From contig JBQGCL010000220.1 in the NCBI GenBank assembly GCA_052038485.1, forward strand, positions 1 to 9,381: DNA of 9,381 nucleotides, in the 5' to 3' direction. The translations under genes and the position numbers were made by a program. This document shows, in pieces, positions 1-6,042 of the stretch. The notes below the pieces were generated by a model that did no database searches, had not been told where the DNA came from, and saw nothing but the letters and a program-made list of their open reading frames with translations. Within the stretch, counting starts at the first letter, position 1, and the number at the start of each line of letters is the position of its first letter. The DNA comes from JACVRW01 sp052038485 (lineage in GTDB: Bacteria; Actinomycetota; Thermoleophilia; Solirubrobacterales; Thermoleophilaceae).

Positions 1-1
1 G

Positions 2-148
2 CGCACCTGGTTCCGCGACCACAACGGCGGCAACGTCACCACCGGTGACTTCATCGCGCTCGCCGAGCGCAAGACGGGCCGCCAACTGGACGCCTTCTTC
101 GACGACTGGCTGTACCGCGCGGGCCGCCCCGCCGCCTGCCCCAGCTGA
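2..148 (+). CDS. M1-family metallopeptidase, C-terminal fragment
   Basis: This is the last 48 codons of a gene that begins before the window; the frame is open from base 2 to a TGA at 146-148. The visible residues, ending in TGDFIALAERKTGRQLDAFFDDWLYRAGRP, resemble the extreme C-terminus of bacterial M1 (aminopeptidase N-like) metallopeptidases. In that family a helix with the pattern 'D...A....G..L..FF..WL...G.P' closes the last domain. The zinc-binding HEXXH motif and catalytic glutamate would lie far upstream and cannot be seen, so activity cannot be judged. The gene ends 25 bases before pdxS. A possible -10 element lies in that gap, so it is probably a separate transcription unit, though read-through is possible. 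Family assignment rests on about 35 residues and is moderate. Confidence 0.6.
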   Translation, partial: RTWFRDHNGGNVTTGDFIALAERKTGRQLDAFFDDWLYRAGRPAACPS

Positions 149-157
149 GCGCCTGGG

Positions 158-163
158 TATCCT
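158..163 (+). promoter_or_regulatory. Possible -10 element (TATCCT) before pdxS
   Basis: TATCCT fits the actinobacterial TAnnnT -10 pattern and ends 10 bases before the pdxS ATG. No convincing -35 is seen 16-19 bases upstream, where the sequence is C-rich coding DNA and the end of the M1 gene. If used, transcription would start about at the ATG or a few bases before it. The purine-rich GAGGA at 164-168 lies 5 bases before the ATG and could serve as a Shine-Dalgarno sequence if transcription starts further upstream. Low confidence. Confidence 0.3.
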
Positions 164-173
164 GAGGATCCTC

Positions 174-1058
174 ATGGAGACGGGGACATTTCGAGTCAAG
201 GCCGGGCTGGCCGAGATGCTCAAGGGCGGCGTGATCATGGACGTGGTCACCGCCGAGCAGGCCAAGATCGCCGAGGACGCGGGTGCGGCTGCCGTGATGG
301 CGCTGGAGCGCGTGCCGGCCGACATTCGCGCCGACGGCGGCGTCGCGCGCATGTCGGACCCGACCAAGATCGTCGAGATCCAGGAGGCGGTGACGATCCC
401 CGTGATGGCCAAGGCGCGCATCGGCCACTTCGTCGAGGCGCAGGTGCTCGAGGCGCTCGAGGTCGACTACATCGACGAGTCCGAGGTGCTGACGCCGGCC
501 GACGAGGCGCACCACATCGACAAGTGGCAGTTCAAGGTGCCGTTCGTGTGCGGTGCCACCAACCTCGGCGAGGCGCTGCGGCGCATCGCAGAGGGAGCGG
601 CGATGATCCGCTCGAAGGGCGAGGCCGGCACCGGCAACGTCGTCGAGGCGGTGCGCCACATCCGCCTGATCACGGGCGAGATCCGGCGCCTCGGGTCGCT
701 CGGCGAGATGGAGCTGCCCGCGGCGGCGAAGGAGCTTCAGGCGCCACTCGAGCTGGTGCGCGACGTGGCCGAGCGCGGCCGCCTGCCGGTCGTGCTGTTC
801 TGCGCGGGCGGGATCGCCACCCCCGCCGACGCCGCGCTGATGATGCAGCTGGGCGCCGAGGGCAACTTCGTCGGCTCGGGCATCTTCAAGTCCTCCGATC
901 CGGCCCGGCGCGCGCGGGCGATCGTCGAGGCCACCACCCACTACGACGAGCCGGAGCGCGTGGCCGCCGCTTCTCGGGAGCTGGGCGAGGCGATGCCCGG
1001 CATCGAGATCGGCAGCCTCGAGGGCAACGGCGGGCTGCTGCAGAAGCGGGGCTGGTGA
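174..1058 (+). CDS. pdxS: Pyridoxal 5'-phosphate synthase, synthase subunit PdxS
   Basis: The 294-residue product is the usual length for PdxS (Pdx1/SNZ), the (beta/alpha)8-barrel subunit of the deoxyxylulose-5-phosphate-independent vitamin B6 pathway. It condenses ribose 5-phosphate, glyceraldehyde 3-phosphate and ammonia into PLP in the cytosol. The N-terminus (KAGLAEMLKGGVIMDV) is diagnostic. The catalytic lysine pair is present: K80 in PVMAKARIGH and K148 in MIRSKGEAGTGN, matching K81 and K149 of the Bacillus enzyme. D23 (GVIMDVV) and D101 (DYIDESEVLTPAD) are also kept. The phosphate-binding FCAGGIATPADAALMMQLGAEGNFVGSGIFKS segment is intact. I chose the ATG at 174 because it gives the family-typical start and is preceded by GAGGA. 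The longer frame back to a GTG at 45 would overlap the M1 gene and adds unrelated residues. The stop overlaps the pdxT start (GTGA), as expected for partner subunits. Confidence 0.97.
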   Translation: METGTFRVKAGLAEMLKGGVIMDVVTAEQAKIAEDAGAAAVMALERVPADIRADGGVARMSDPTKIVEIQEAVTIPVMAKARIGHFVEAQVLEALEVDYIDESEVLTPADEAHHIDKWQFKVPFVCGATNLGEALRRIAEGAAMIRSKGEAGTGNVVEAVRHIRLITGEIRRLGSLGEMELPAAAKELQAPLELVRDVAERGRLPVVLFCAGGIATPADAALMMQLGAEGNFVGSGIFKSSDPARRARAIVEATTHYDEPERVAAASRELGEAMPGIEIGSLEGNGGLLQKRGW

Positions 1059-1609
1059 GCTCCCCGCTCGTTGGAGTGCTCGCCCTCCAGGGCGGGTTCG
1101 AGGCGCACGCGAAGGCGCTCGAGGAGCTCGGCGCTCGGACGCGCATCGTGCGCGTGCCCGCCGACCTCGACGGGCTCGATGGCCTGGTGATTCCGGGCGG
1201 CGAGAGCACGACGATGACGCTCGGCATCGAGCGCGAGCAGCTGGCCGAGCCGCTGCGCGAGTTCGTGCGCAGCGGGCGCCCGACGCTGGGCACCTGCGCC
1301 GGCCTGATCATGCTCGACCGCGACCACCTCGGTCTGCTCGACGTGAGCGTGCGGCGCAACGCGTTCGGCCGCCAGGTCGGCTCCTTCGAGGCCGAGCTCG
1401 ACTTCGAGGGCGAGCCGCTGCACGCGGTCTTCATCCGCGCGCCGTGGGTCGAGCAGACCGGCGACGACGTCGAGGTGCTGGCCGAGGTCGATGGTCATCC
1501 GGTCGCCGTGCGCCAGGGCAACGTGCTGGCGGTGGCCTTCCACCCCGAGCTCACCGACGAGCGTCGCCTGCACCGCTGGCTGCTCGACCACGCGGGGGTG
1601 GCGGCGTGA
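1055..1609 (+). CDS. pdxT: Pyridoxal 5'-phosphate synthase, glutaminase subunit PdxT
   Basis: The 184-residue product is a class I glutamine amidotransferase of the PdxT (Pdx2/SNO) type. It hydrolyses glutamine and channels the ammonia to PdxS in the 12+12 PLP synthase complex. Visible motifs are GVLALQGGFEAH near the N-terminus, IPGGESTTM (about 46-54, oxyanion and substrate loop), the nucleophile C81 in GTCAGLI, and the H163/E165 pair in AFHPELT, completing the Cys-His-Glu triad. The GTG start at 1055 overlaps the pdxS TGA by three bases (GTGA), which points to translational coupling and fixed stoichiometry. No ATG gives a sensible N-terminus. The 3' end overlaps the next gene in the same GTGA way. 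No key residue is missing, so it should be active. Confidence 0.96.
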   Translation: MSSPLVGVLALQGGFEAHAKALEELGARTRIVRVPADLDGLDGLVIPGGESTTMTLGIEREQLAEPLREFVRSGRPTLGTCAGLIMLDRDHLGLLDVSVRRNAFGRQVGSFEAELDFEGEPLHAVFIRAPWVEQTGDDVEVLAEVDGHPVAVRQGNVLAVAFHPELTDERRLHRWLLDHAGVAA

Positions 1610-2709
1610 GGGACCCGCGCGTAGAGGCGCTGGCGCAGATCCTGGTGCGCTACTCCACGCACGTCGGCAAGGGCGACGTCTGCGTGATCCAGTCGACCAC
1701 CGCCGGCGAGCCGCTCGTCCAGGCGGTCTACGAGGAGGTGCTGCGCGCCGGCGGCCTGCCGATCATGCAGCTGACCACCGACGGCGCCCAGTCGGCCTTC
1801 TTCGAGCTGGCCGACGACGACCAGCTCGACTGGATTCCGCCGACCTCGACCTGGGTCGCCGAGAACGCCGACGCCCGGGTGGCGATCATGTCCGACGTCA
1901 ACTCGCGCGAGCTGTCGGGCACGGACCCGAAGAAGCAGGCGCGCGTGTCGCGGGCGCGCCAGCCGCTGATGGAGACGTCGATGCGGCGCGCGGCCGAGGG
2001 GACCCACCGTTGGGCGCTGACGCTGTTCCCGACGCACGCCTACGCGAGCGAGGCGGGCATGTCGCTGCGCGAGTACGAGGACTTCTACTACGCGGCCTGC
2101 CTCGCCAACGACGGTGACCCCGTGACCGCGTGGGAGCGCCAGGCCGACGAGGTCAAGCGCCTCGCCGACTGGATCCAGGGCAAGGAGGAGGTCCGCGTGA
2201 CCGGCCCCGGCACCGACATCACGCTCGGCGTCGCCGGCCGCCAGTGGATCCCGTGCTACGGCGAGCACAACATGCCCGACGGCGAGTTCTTCACGGGTCC
2301 GGTCGAGGACGCGGTGAACGGCGTGATCGCGTTCTCGTTCCCCGCCAGCTACGGCGGCCGCACGGTCGCCGGAGTGCGGCTGCGCTTCGAGGACGGGAAG
2401 GTCGTGGACGCCTCGGCCGAGCAGGGCGAGGACTTCTTGATCGAGATGCTCGACACCGACGACGGCGCCCGCCGCCTTGGTGAGATCGGGATCGGCACGA
2501 ACTACGGGATCGCGACCGGCACCAAGGAGATCCTGCTCGACGAGAAGATCGGCGGGACCGTGCACATGGCGATCGGGATGAGCTACCCCGAGACCGGCGG
2601 CACCAACAGCTCGGCCGTCCACTGGGACATGGTCTGCGACCTGCGCGAGGGCGGCTCGCTGGTCGTCGACGGCACCGAGCTCCAGCGCGACGGCAAGTTC
2701 GTCGTTTAG
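1606..2709 (+). CDS. M29-family (thermophilic type) metallo-aminopeptidase
   Basis: The 367-residue product matches the AmpS/PepS/aminopeptidase T family (peptidase M29), cytosolic dinuclear-metal enzymes of broad specificity that trim N-terminal residues from peptides. The expected metal-ligand set can be placed: E227 in NMPDGEFFTGP, E293 in RLGEIGIGTN, H320 in GGTVHMAIG, Y327 in the following GMSYPE, and H339/D341 in VHWDMV. The N-terminal part (about 1-200) carries the family pattern of a Rossmann-like substrate domain, including the ...VCVIQSTTAGEPLVQAVYEEVLRAGG segment. The GTG start at 1606 overlaps the pdxT TGA (GTGA). A frame opening at 1444 exists, but its first part lies inside pdxT and is not family-like. 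Linkage to pdxST suggests co-expression, but no direct biochemical link to vitamin B6 is known to me. The TAG stop interlocks with the TAA of the opposing cyclase gene. Confidence 0.92.
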   Translation: MRDPRVEALAQILVRYSTHVGKGDVCVIQSTTAGEPLVQAVYEEVLRAGGLPIMQLTTDGAQSAFFELADDDQLDWIPPTSTWVAENADARVAIMSDVNSRELSGTDPKKQARVSRARQPLMETSMRRAAEGTHRWALTLFPTHAYASEAGMSLREYEDFYYAACLANDGDPVTAWERQADEVKRLADWIQGKEEVRVTGPGTDITLGVAGRQWIPCYGEHNMPDGEFFTGPVEDAVNGVIAFSFPASYGGRTVAGVRLRFEDGKVVDASAEQGEDFLIEMLDTDDGARRLGEIGIGTNYGIATGTKEILLDEKIGGTVHMAIGMSYPETGGTNSSAVHWDMVCDLREGGSLVVDGTELQRDGKFVV

Positions 2710-3743
2710 ACCGGCGCCTTGGCAGCGCGCTTGTTCGCGAGCAGGCGCTGGTCGGCCTGGCTCAGCAGGCTGTCGCCGTCGTCGGCGTCTCCCGGGAAGA
2801 CCGCCCAGGCGAACGTGACGCCGACGTCGTCGATGCCCTCGGGCATGGCGGCCGCGTCGATGCAGGCGCCCAGTGCCTTCACGAGCCGCTCGGCGCCCTG
2901 CTGCTCGGCCCCGGGCGCGATCACGGCGAACTCGTCGCCCCCGATGCGCGCCAGTGTGTCGCCCTTGCGCATCGCCGTCTGGGCGGCGTGCGCGATCGTG
3001 CGCAGCACAATGTCGCCGGTCGGGTGGCCGTGTTCGTCGTTGATGCCCTTGAAGTCGTCGAAGTCGAACAGGACCAGCGCGTAGCGATCGGCGCTCTCCT
3101 CGGCTCGCGCGAGCGCCTGGTCGAAGCCGCGCCGGTTGCTGATCGCCGTGAGCGGGTCCATCTCGGCGTAGCCGCGCTGGCGCAGCTCGGCGCGCACGAG
3201 CCGCAGCTTGAGGAACTGGATCGCGATCGTCTGGCCGATTACCGCGACCGAGAAGGCGAACAGGCGTGCCGGGAAGGACGTGTCGACCGCGTCGGCGTCG
3301 TAGAAGAGCGGGCTGGCATACGCGAACAGGAAGAGCCCGACCAGCGGCCAGGCCAGCCGCGGCGGGAAGAACCAACCGATGAACAGCGCCGTGAACAGGA
3401 GGATCGGCAGCAGGTAGCTGGTCGCACCGCCGGTCGCCCAGAGCGCGACGCCGACGACCGGCATCATCAGCGCGGTCACCACGGCCCGCAGCCACAGCGA
3501 CATCGTCCAGCCGCGCAGCCCGGCGAGCACGGAGAACGCGCCCCAGCCGATCGCGAACGCGACAAGCCCGACGACCCACCCGATGTGGGCCTTCGTCGTC
3601 CCCGGCAGCGCCTGGGCGGCCGCGCCCATCAGGCCCGTTGCGATCCACATCAGGCCCGAGGTCAGATCGGGGAGGGGCCCGTCGTCATACGGGTCGCCGT
3701 CGCGGTGGAGCGGGCGGTTGAGCGGAGAGCGGAGGCGGTTCAT
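2706..3743 (-). CDS. Membrane-anchored diguanylate cyclase (GGDEF domain)
   Basis: The 345-residue product has a hydrophobic N-terminal half and a C-terminal GGDEF domain (about 190-340). It should make cyclic di-GMP from two GTP at the inner face of the membrane. About five or six membrane segments lie between residues 30 and 180, with no recognisable periplasmic sensor domain. Catalytic features are complete: DPLTAISNRRGF (196-207), metal aspartate D227 in FDFDDFKGIND, N235, D244 in GHPTGD, and the GGDEF motif at 268-272. An RxxD product-inhibition site (R259-K-G-D262) sits at the standard distance before it. No EAL or HD-GYP domain follows. I chose the ATG whose codon is 3743-3741 because it leaves a normal cytoplasmic tail (MNRLRSPLNR). 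Longer frames would run into yebC. It is the only - strand gene, ends in a convergent stop overlap with the peptidase gene, and is divergent from yebC. What its membrane part senses is unknown. Confidence 0.9.
   Translation of the reverse strand: MNRLRSPLNRPLHRDGDPYDDGPLPDLTSGLMWIATGLMGAAAQALPGTTKAHIGWVVGLVAFAIGWGAFSVLAGLRGWTMSLWLRAVVTALMMPVVGVALWATGGATSYLLPILLFTALFIGWFFPPRLAWPLVGLFLFAYASPLFYDADAVDTSFPARLFAFSVAVIGQTIAIQFLKLRLVRAELRQRGYAEMDPLTAISNRRGFDQALARAEESADRYALVLFDFDDFKGINDEHGHPTGDIVLRTIAHAAQTAMRKGDTLARIGGDEFAVIAPGAEQQGAERLVKALGACIDAAAMPEGIDDVGVTFAWAVFPGDADDGDSLLSQADQRLLANKRAAKAPV
2723..2750 (+). terminator. Strong hairpin with UUCG loop just after the peptidase stop
   Basis: Starting 14 bases after the peptidase TAG, CAGCGC (2723-2728) pairs with GCGCTG (2745-2750). 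Inside it GCTTG (2729-2733) pairs with CGAGC (2738-2742), with one U-G pair, around a TTCG loop. Two unpaired bases, AG (2743-2744), remain on the 3' side. The total is about 11 pairs. There is no following T-run, so it is not a canonical intrinsic terminator. It also lies inside the coding end of the cyclase gene, so codon constraints could explain it. It is the best candidate for ending pdxS-pdxT-peptidase transcription because no spacer exists here. Confidence 0.3.
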
Positions 3744-3810
3744 CGCTTCGGTAAAGATCGGCTTTCCAGGGGTTCGGCTTGAGGGCGGCCCACGAGTAGG
3801 CTTGACGCCC
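3744..3810. promoter_or_regulatory. Divergent cyclase/yebC control region with repeated TCGGCTT
   Basis: This 67-base spacer must hold the promoters of both the cyclase gene (-) and yebC (+). It contains TCGGCTT at 3758-3764 and again at 3774-3780, and a one-mismatch copy TAGGCTT at 3797-3803. The first two are exact direct repeats 16 bases apart, start to start. No clear Shine-Dalgarno sequence precedes either gene. For the cyclase no convincing -10 was found on the - strand. The repeats could be an operator, but in such a short GC-rich spacer chance is not excluded. Confidence 0.4.
3797..3802 (+). promoter_or_regulatory. Likely -10 element (TAGGCT) of yebC, leaderless start
   Basis: TAGGCT fits the TAnnnT actinobacterial -10 pattern. 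Only eight bases separate it from the yebC ATG at 3811, so transcription would begin at or within two bases of the A of the start codon. There is no Shine-Dalgarno sequence between the hexamer and the ATG, which agrees with a leaderless mRNA. A weak -35-like TTCGGC lies at 3773-3778 with an 18-base spacer. This is pattern evidence only. Confidence 0.45.
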
Positions 3811-4563
3811 ATGGCCGGCCATTCCAAATGGGCGTCGATCAAGCACAAGAAGAAGGCGGTCGACGCCAAGCGCGGCGCGCTGTTCACGAAGCTGACGCGC
3901 GCGATCACCGTCGCCGCGCGTGACGGTGGCGGCGACCCCGACGGCAACCCCGCGCTCGCGCTCGCGATCCAGAAGGCGCGCGACGCGTCGATGCCGAAGG
4001 ACAACATCGAGCGGGCGATCGCGAAGGGCACCGGCGCCGACGCGGACGCCGACTCCTTCGAGGCGGTCGTCTACGAGGGCTACGGCCCCGGCGGCGTGGC
4101 GATCCTGGTCGAGGCGCTGACCGACAACCGCAACCGCACCGGCTCGGAGGTGCGCCACGCCTTCACGAGCCACGGCGGCAACCTGGGCGAGCCGGGCTCG
4201 GTGGCCTGGACCTTCGAGAAGAAGGGCGAGCTGGTCGTCGACGGCGGGCGCTACTCGGAGGACGACCTGCTGGTGGCCATCGACGCCGGCGCCGAGGACG
4301 TGGCCCTTGACGGCGACGTCTGGGAGATCGTGACCGGCCCCACCGACCTCCAGGCCGTGCGCGAGGCGCTCGAGGGCGCGGGCGTGGAGATCGAATCGGC
4401 GGAGCTGGTGCAGCGGCCGACGACGCGTACGCCCGTCGACGAGGACCGCGTGCGCTCGCTCATGAACCTGATCGAGAGCTTGGAGGAGCACGACGACGTG
4501 CAGGGCGTCCACGCCAACTTCGACGTGGACGCCGACGTGTTGGAGCGCGTGGCGGCGGCCTAG
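3811..4563 (+). CDS. yebC: YebC/TACO1-family protein (probable transcriptional or translational regulator)
   Basis: The 250-residue product is the usual family length and starts with the hallmark MAGHSKWASIKHKKKAVDAKRG. It also has FTKLTRAI, the ALAIQKARDASMPKDNIERAI segment (about 50-70), the YEGYGPGGVAILVEALTDNRNRT segment (88-110) with HGGNLGEPGSVAWTF, and the C-terminal QGVHANFDVD (231-240). These define the three domains of YebC. Family members have been described as DNA-binding regulators (PmpR type). More recent work, together with the mitochondrial homologue TACO1, links the family to translation of difficult sequences such as proline runs, so the 'transcriptional regulator' label is uncertain. 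It sits upstream of ruvCAB, a very common linkage. Its TAG shares a base with the GTG of the next gene. The start has no Shine-Dalgarno sequence but has a -10-like element eight bases before it. Confidence 0.96.
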   Translation: MAGHSKWASIKHKKKAVDAKRGALFTKLTRAITVAARDGGGDPDGNPALALAIQKARDASMPKDNIERAIAKGTGADADADSFEAVVYEGYGPGGVAILVEALTDNRNRTGSEVRHAFTSHGGNLGEPGSVAWTFEKKGELVVDGGRYSEDDLLVAIDAGAEDVALDGDVWEIVTGPTDLQAVREALEGAGVEIESAELVQRPTTRTPVDEDRVRSLMNLIESLEEHDDVQGVHANFDVDADVLERVAAA

Positions 4564-4925
4564 TGCAGCGCTCTCGCACGGCGCGCCTCGGCACCGCGAT
4601 CTTCTGGATCTTCGCGGGCATCATGCACTTCGTGATCCCGCGTCAGTACGAGGGGATCGTGCCGCCGTCGATCGCGCGTTGGCGGAAGGAGTGCGTGGTC
4701 GTCAGCGGGCTCGCGGAGATCGCAGGCGGCGTAGCGGTCCTGCCCGACCGCACCCGGCGCGGCGCTCGCTGGTGGCTGCTCGCCACGCTGGCCGCTGTCT
4801 ACCCGGCCAACATCTACATGGCGATGAAGCCCAAGGACTTCCCGCGCATCCCGCCGGCCGCCCTCTGGGCGCGGCTGCCCGTGCAGTTCCTGTTCGCGCT
4901 GATGACGTGGCGCGGAACGGAGTGA
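4563..4925 (+). CDS. Small DoxX-like integral membrane protein
   Basis: The 120-residue protein has four predicted membrane segments (roughly residues 7-24, 44-60, 67-88 and 100-116) separated by short Arg/Lys-rich loops. GIMHFVIPRQYEGIVPP near the start, the SGLAEIAGGVAVL segment and the VYPANIYMA segment resemble DoxX/DoxD-like membrane proteins of about this size. The biochemical role of this group is poorly defined; some relatives are tied to thiol or redox homeostasis. The GTG start at 4563 uses the last base of the yebC TAG (TAGTG), suggesting translational coupling. No ATG gives the first membrane helix intact. The gene is an extra member between yebC and ruvC, which are usually adjacent. 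Nothing in the sequence ties it to recombination, so co-expression may be incidental. Confidence 0.8.
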   Translation: MQRSRTARLGTAIFWIFAGIMHFVIPRQYEGIVPPSIARWRKECVVVSGLAEIAGGVAVLPDRTRRGARWWLLATLAAVYPANIYMAMKPKDFPRIPPAALWARLPVQFLFALMTWRGTE

Positions 4926-4939
4926 GGGAGGCGTCCGCC

Positions 4940-4958
4940 CGGAGACGCAGAATCTCCG
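4940..4958 (+). promoter_or_regulatory. Hairpin over the ruvC ribosome-binding region
   Basis: CGGAGA (4940-4945) and TCTCCG (4953-4958) form a perfect six-pair stem with a seven-base loop, just before the ruvC start. The GGAG in the left arm is the only Shine-Dalgarno-like sequence near that start. It is unusually far away in linear sequence (about 17-20 bases). Folding could either hide it or, by looping out, bring upstream sequence close to the start codon. Six pairs in GC-rich DNA can arise by chance. Confidence 0.35.
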
Positions 4959-4964
4959 TGATTG

Positions 4965-5453
4965 GTGATCGTCCTCGGAATCGACCCGGGCACCGCGAAC
5001 ACGGGCTACGGGGTGGTGGTCTCACGCGGCAGCACGCTCGCGGCGCTCGACGGCGGCGTGATCGAGACCAGGGCGGGTGCGCCGCTGGAGCGGCGCCTCG
5101 CCGACATACACGCGCGCGTGTGCGACCTGATCGCCGAGCACCGGCCGGTCGCGCTCGCGATCGAGGACCTCTACTTCGGGCGCAACGTCCACTCGGCGTT
5201 CGCGGTCGGCCAGGCGCGCGGCGTCGTGCTGCTGGCGGCCGGCATCCACGGCGTCCCCTGCTTCTCGTACACGCCGCAGGCCGTCAAGCAGGCCGTCTGC
5301 GGCTCCGGATCGGCGGCCAAGGAGCAGGTCCAGCGCATGGTCGGCACGCTGCTCTCGCTGCCCGAGCTCCCGCAGCCGGATCACGCCGCCGACGCGCTCG
5401 CGGTCGCGATCTGCCACGCCAACGGGGCGCCGTTGAAGGAGGCATTGGGGTGA
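4965..5453 (+). CDS. ruvC: Holliday junction resolvase RuvC
   Basis: The 162-residue product is a typical RuvC, the RNase H-fold endonuclease that cuts four-way junctions symmetrically as a dimer loaded by RuvAB. With the GTG at 4965 as residue 1, the catalytic acids are D7 (GIDPGTANTGYG), E67 (LAIEDLYFG) and D143 (DHAADALAVAICH). H140 stands at the fourth site, as in RuvCs that use His there. F71 in LYFGRN and the TPQAVKQAVCGSGSAAKEQV segment (103-122) match the junction-binding region. The start is uncertain: a TTG at 4962 adds one residue (MVIVLGID). I prefer GTG because it is the stronger codon and gives the common MIVLGIDPG start. The gap from the DoxX-like gene is 39 bases and contains a hairpin. 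The ruvA ATG follows the stop after seven bases. Confidence 0.95.
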   Translation: MIVLGIDPGTANTGYGVVVSRGSTLAALDGGVIETRAGAPLERRLADIHARVCDLIAEHRPVALAIEDLYFGRNVHSAFAVGQARGVVLLAAGIHGVPCFSYTPQAVKQAVCGSGSAAKEQVQRMVGTLLSLPELPQPDHAADALAVAICHANGAPLKEALG

Positions 5454-5460
5454 GCCGCCG

Positions 5461-6042
5461 ATGATCGCCTCGATCCGCGGCGAGGTGATCAGCCGCTTGG
5501 GCGGCGAGGTCGTCATCGAGGCCGCCGGCGTCGGCTACAAGCTGGCCGTCTCCTCGGAGACGCTCAGCTCCGTCCCGGCTGCCGGCGAGCAGGCGCGCCT
5601 GTTCACCCACCTCGTCCTGCGCGACGACGCCATGAACCTGTACGGCTTCGCCAGCAAGGCCGAGCGGGAGCTGTTCCTGATGCTGATCGGGGTGCAGTCG
5701 GTCGGGCCGAAAGTGGCGCTGGCCGTGCTGTCCGGCGGCACCCCGCGCGAGCTGCTCAACGCGATCGCCTCGGGCGACACCGCGCGCTTCCAGGCCGTGC
5801 CGGGCATCGGCAAGCGCACCGCCGAGCGCATCATCGTCGAGCTGCGCGAGAAGGTCGCCGGCAGGGTGAGCGACGAGATCGTCGTTCGCCACACACCGTC
5901 CGACGATCCGCGCACGCTCGCGCGCGAGGGCCTGCTCGGGCTCGGCTTCTCCCCGCAGGAGGCCGACGGCATGCTCGACTCCGCCGGCGGCGACACGCCC
6001 GAGGAGCTGATCTCCGAGGCGCTCAAGGGGGCGGCCAGGTGA
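5461..6042 (+). CDS. ruvA: Holliday junction branch migration subunit RuvA
   Basis: The 193-residue product is the normal length for RuvA, the tetrameric junction-binding protein that holds DNA for the RuvB motors. Domain I (about 1-62) is the OB-fold, starting MIASIRGEVI and including AAGVGYKLAVS and the YGFASKAERELF boundary. Domain II (about 65-140) has two helix-hairpin-helix motifs, around IGVQSVGPKVALAVLSG (76-92) and VPGIGKRTAERIIVEL (113-128). After a flexible linker, domain III (about 150-193, REGLLGLGFSPQEADGML...EELISEALKGAAR) is the RuvB-contacting three-helix part. The ATG at 5461 is the family start. The TGA overlaps the ruvB GTG (GTGA), so the two are translationally coupled. 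No anomalies were seen. Confidence 0.96.
   Translation: MIASIRGEVISRLGGEVVIEAAGVGYKLAVSSETLSSVPAAGEQARLFTHLVLRDDAMNLYGFASKAERELFLMLIGVQSVGPKVALAVLSGGTPRELLNAIASGDTARFQAVPGIGKRTAERIIVELREKVAGRVSDEIVVRHTPSDDPRTLAREGLLGLGFSPQEADGMLDSAGGDTPEELISEALKGAAR

Noticed and set aside
45..173. N-terminal extension of pdxS to a GTG at 45
   Set aside because: The extra residues come from another frame of the M1 gene and are not PdxS-like. The ATG at 174 gives the family length and start.
51..941. 296-codon open frame on the - strand across pdxS
   Set aside because: It is antisense to an unmistakable pdxS, rich in His/Arg/Leu/Asp from complementary codons, with no motif.
1444..1605. N-terminal extension of the M29 peptidase to position 1444
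   Set aside because: The added part is Arg/Gly-rich sequence from inside pdxT; the GTG at 1606 gives the normal family start and a GTGA overlap.
1495..3648. 717-codon open frame on the - strand across the peptidase and cyclase genes
   Set aside because: It is antisense to the M29 gene and lies in a second frame of the cyclase gene. The product is Arg/Ala/Gly/Asp-rich with no family motif, typical of GC-rich shadow frames.
3744..4031. Longer start for the cyclase gene, reaching into yebC
   Set aside because: It would overlap the yebC coding region by about 220 bases in antisense. The ATG at 3743 leaves a sensible short cytoplasmic tail before the first helix.
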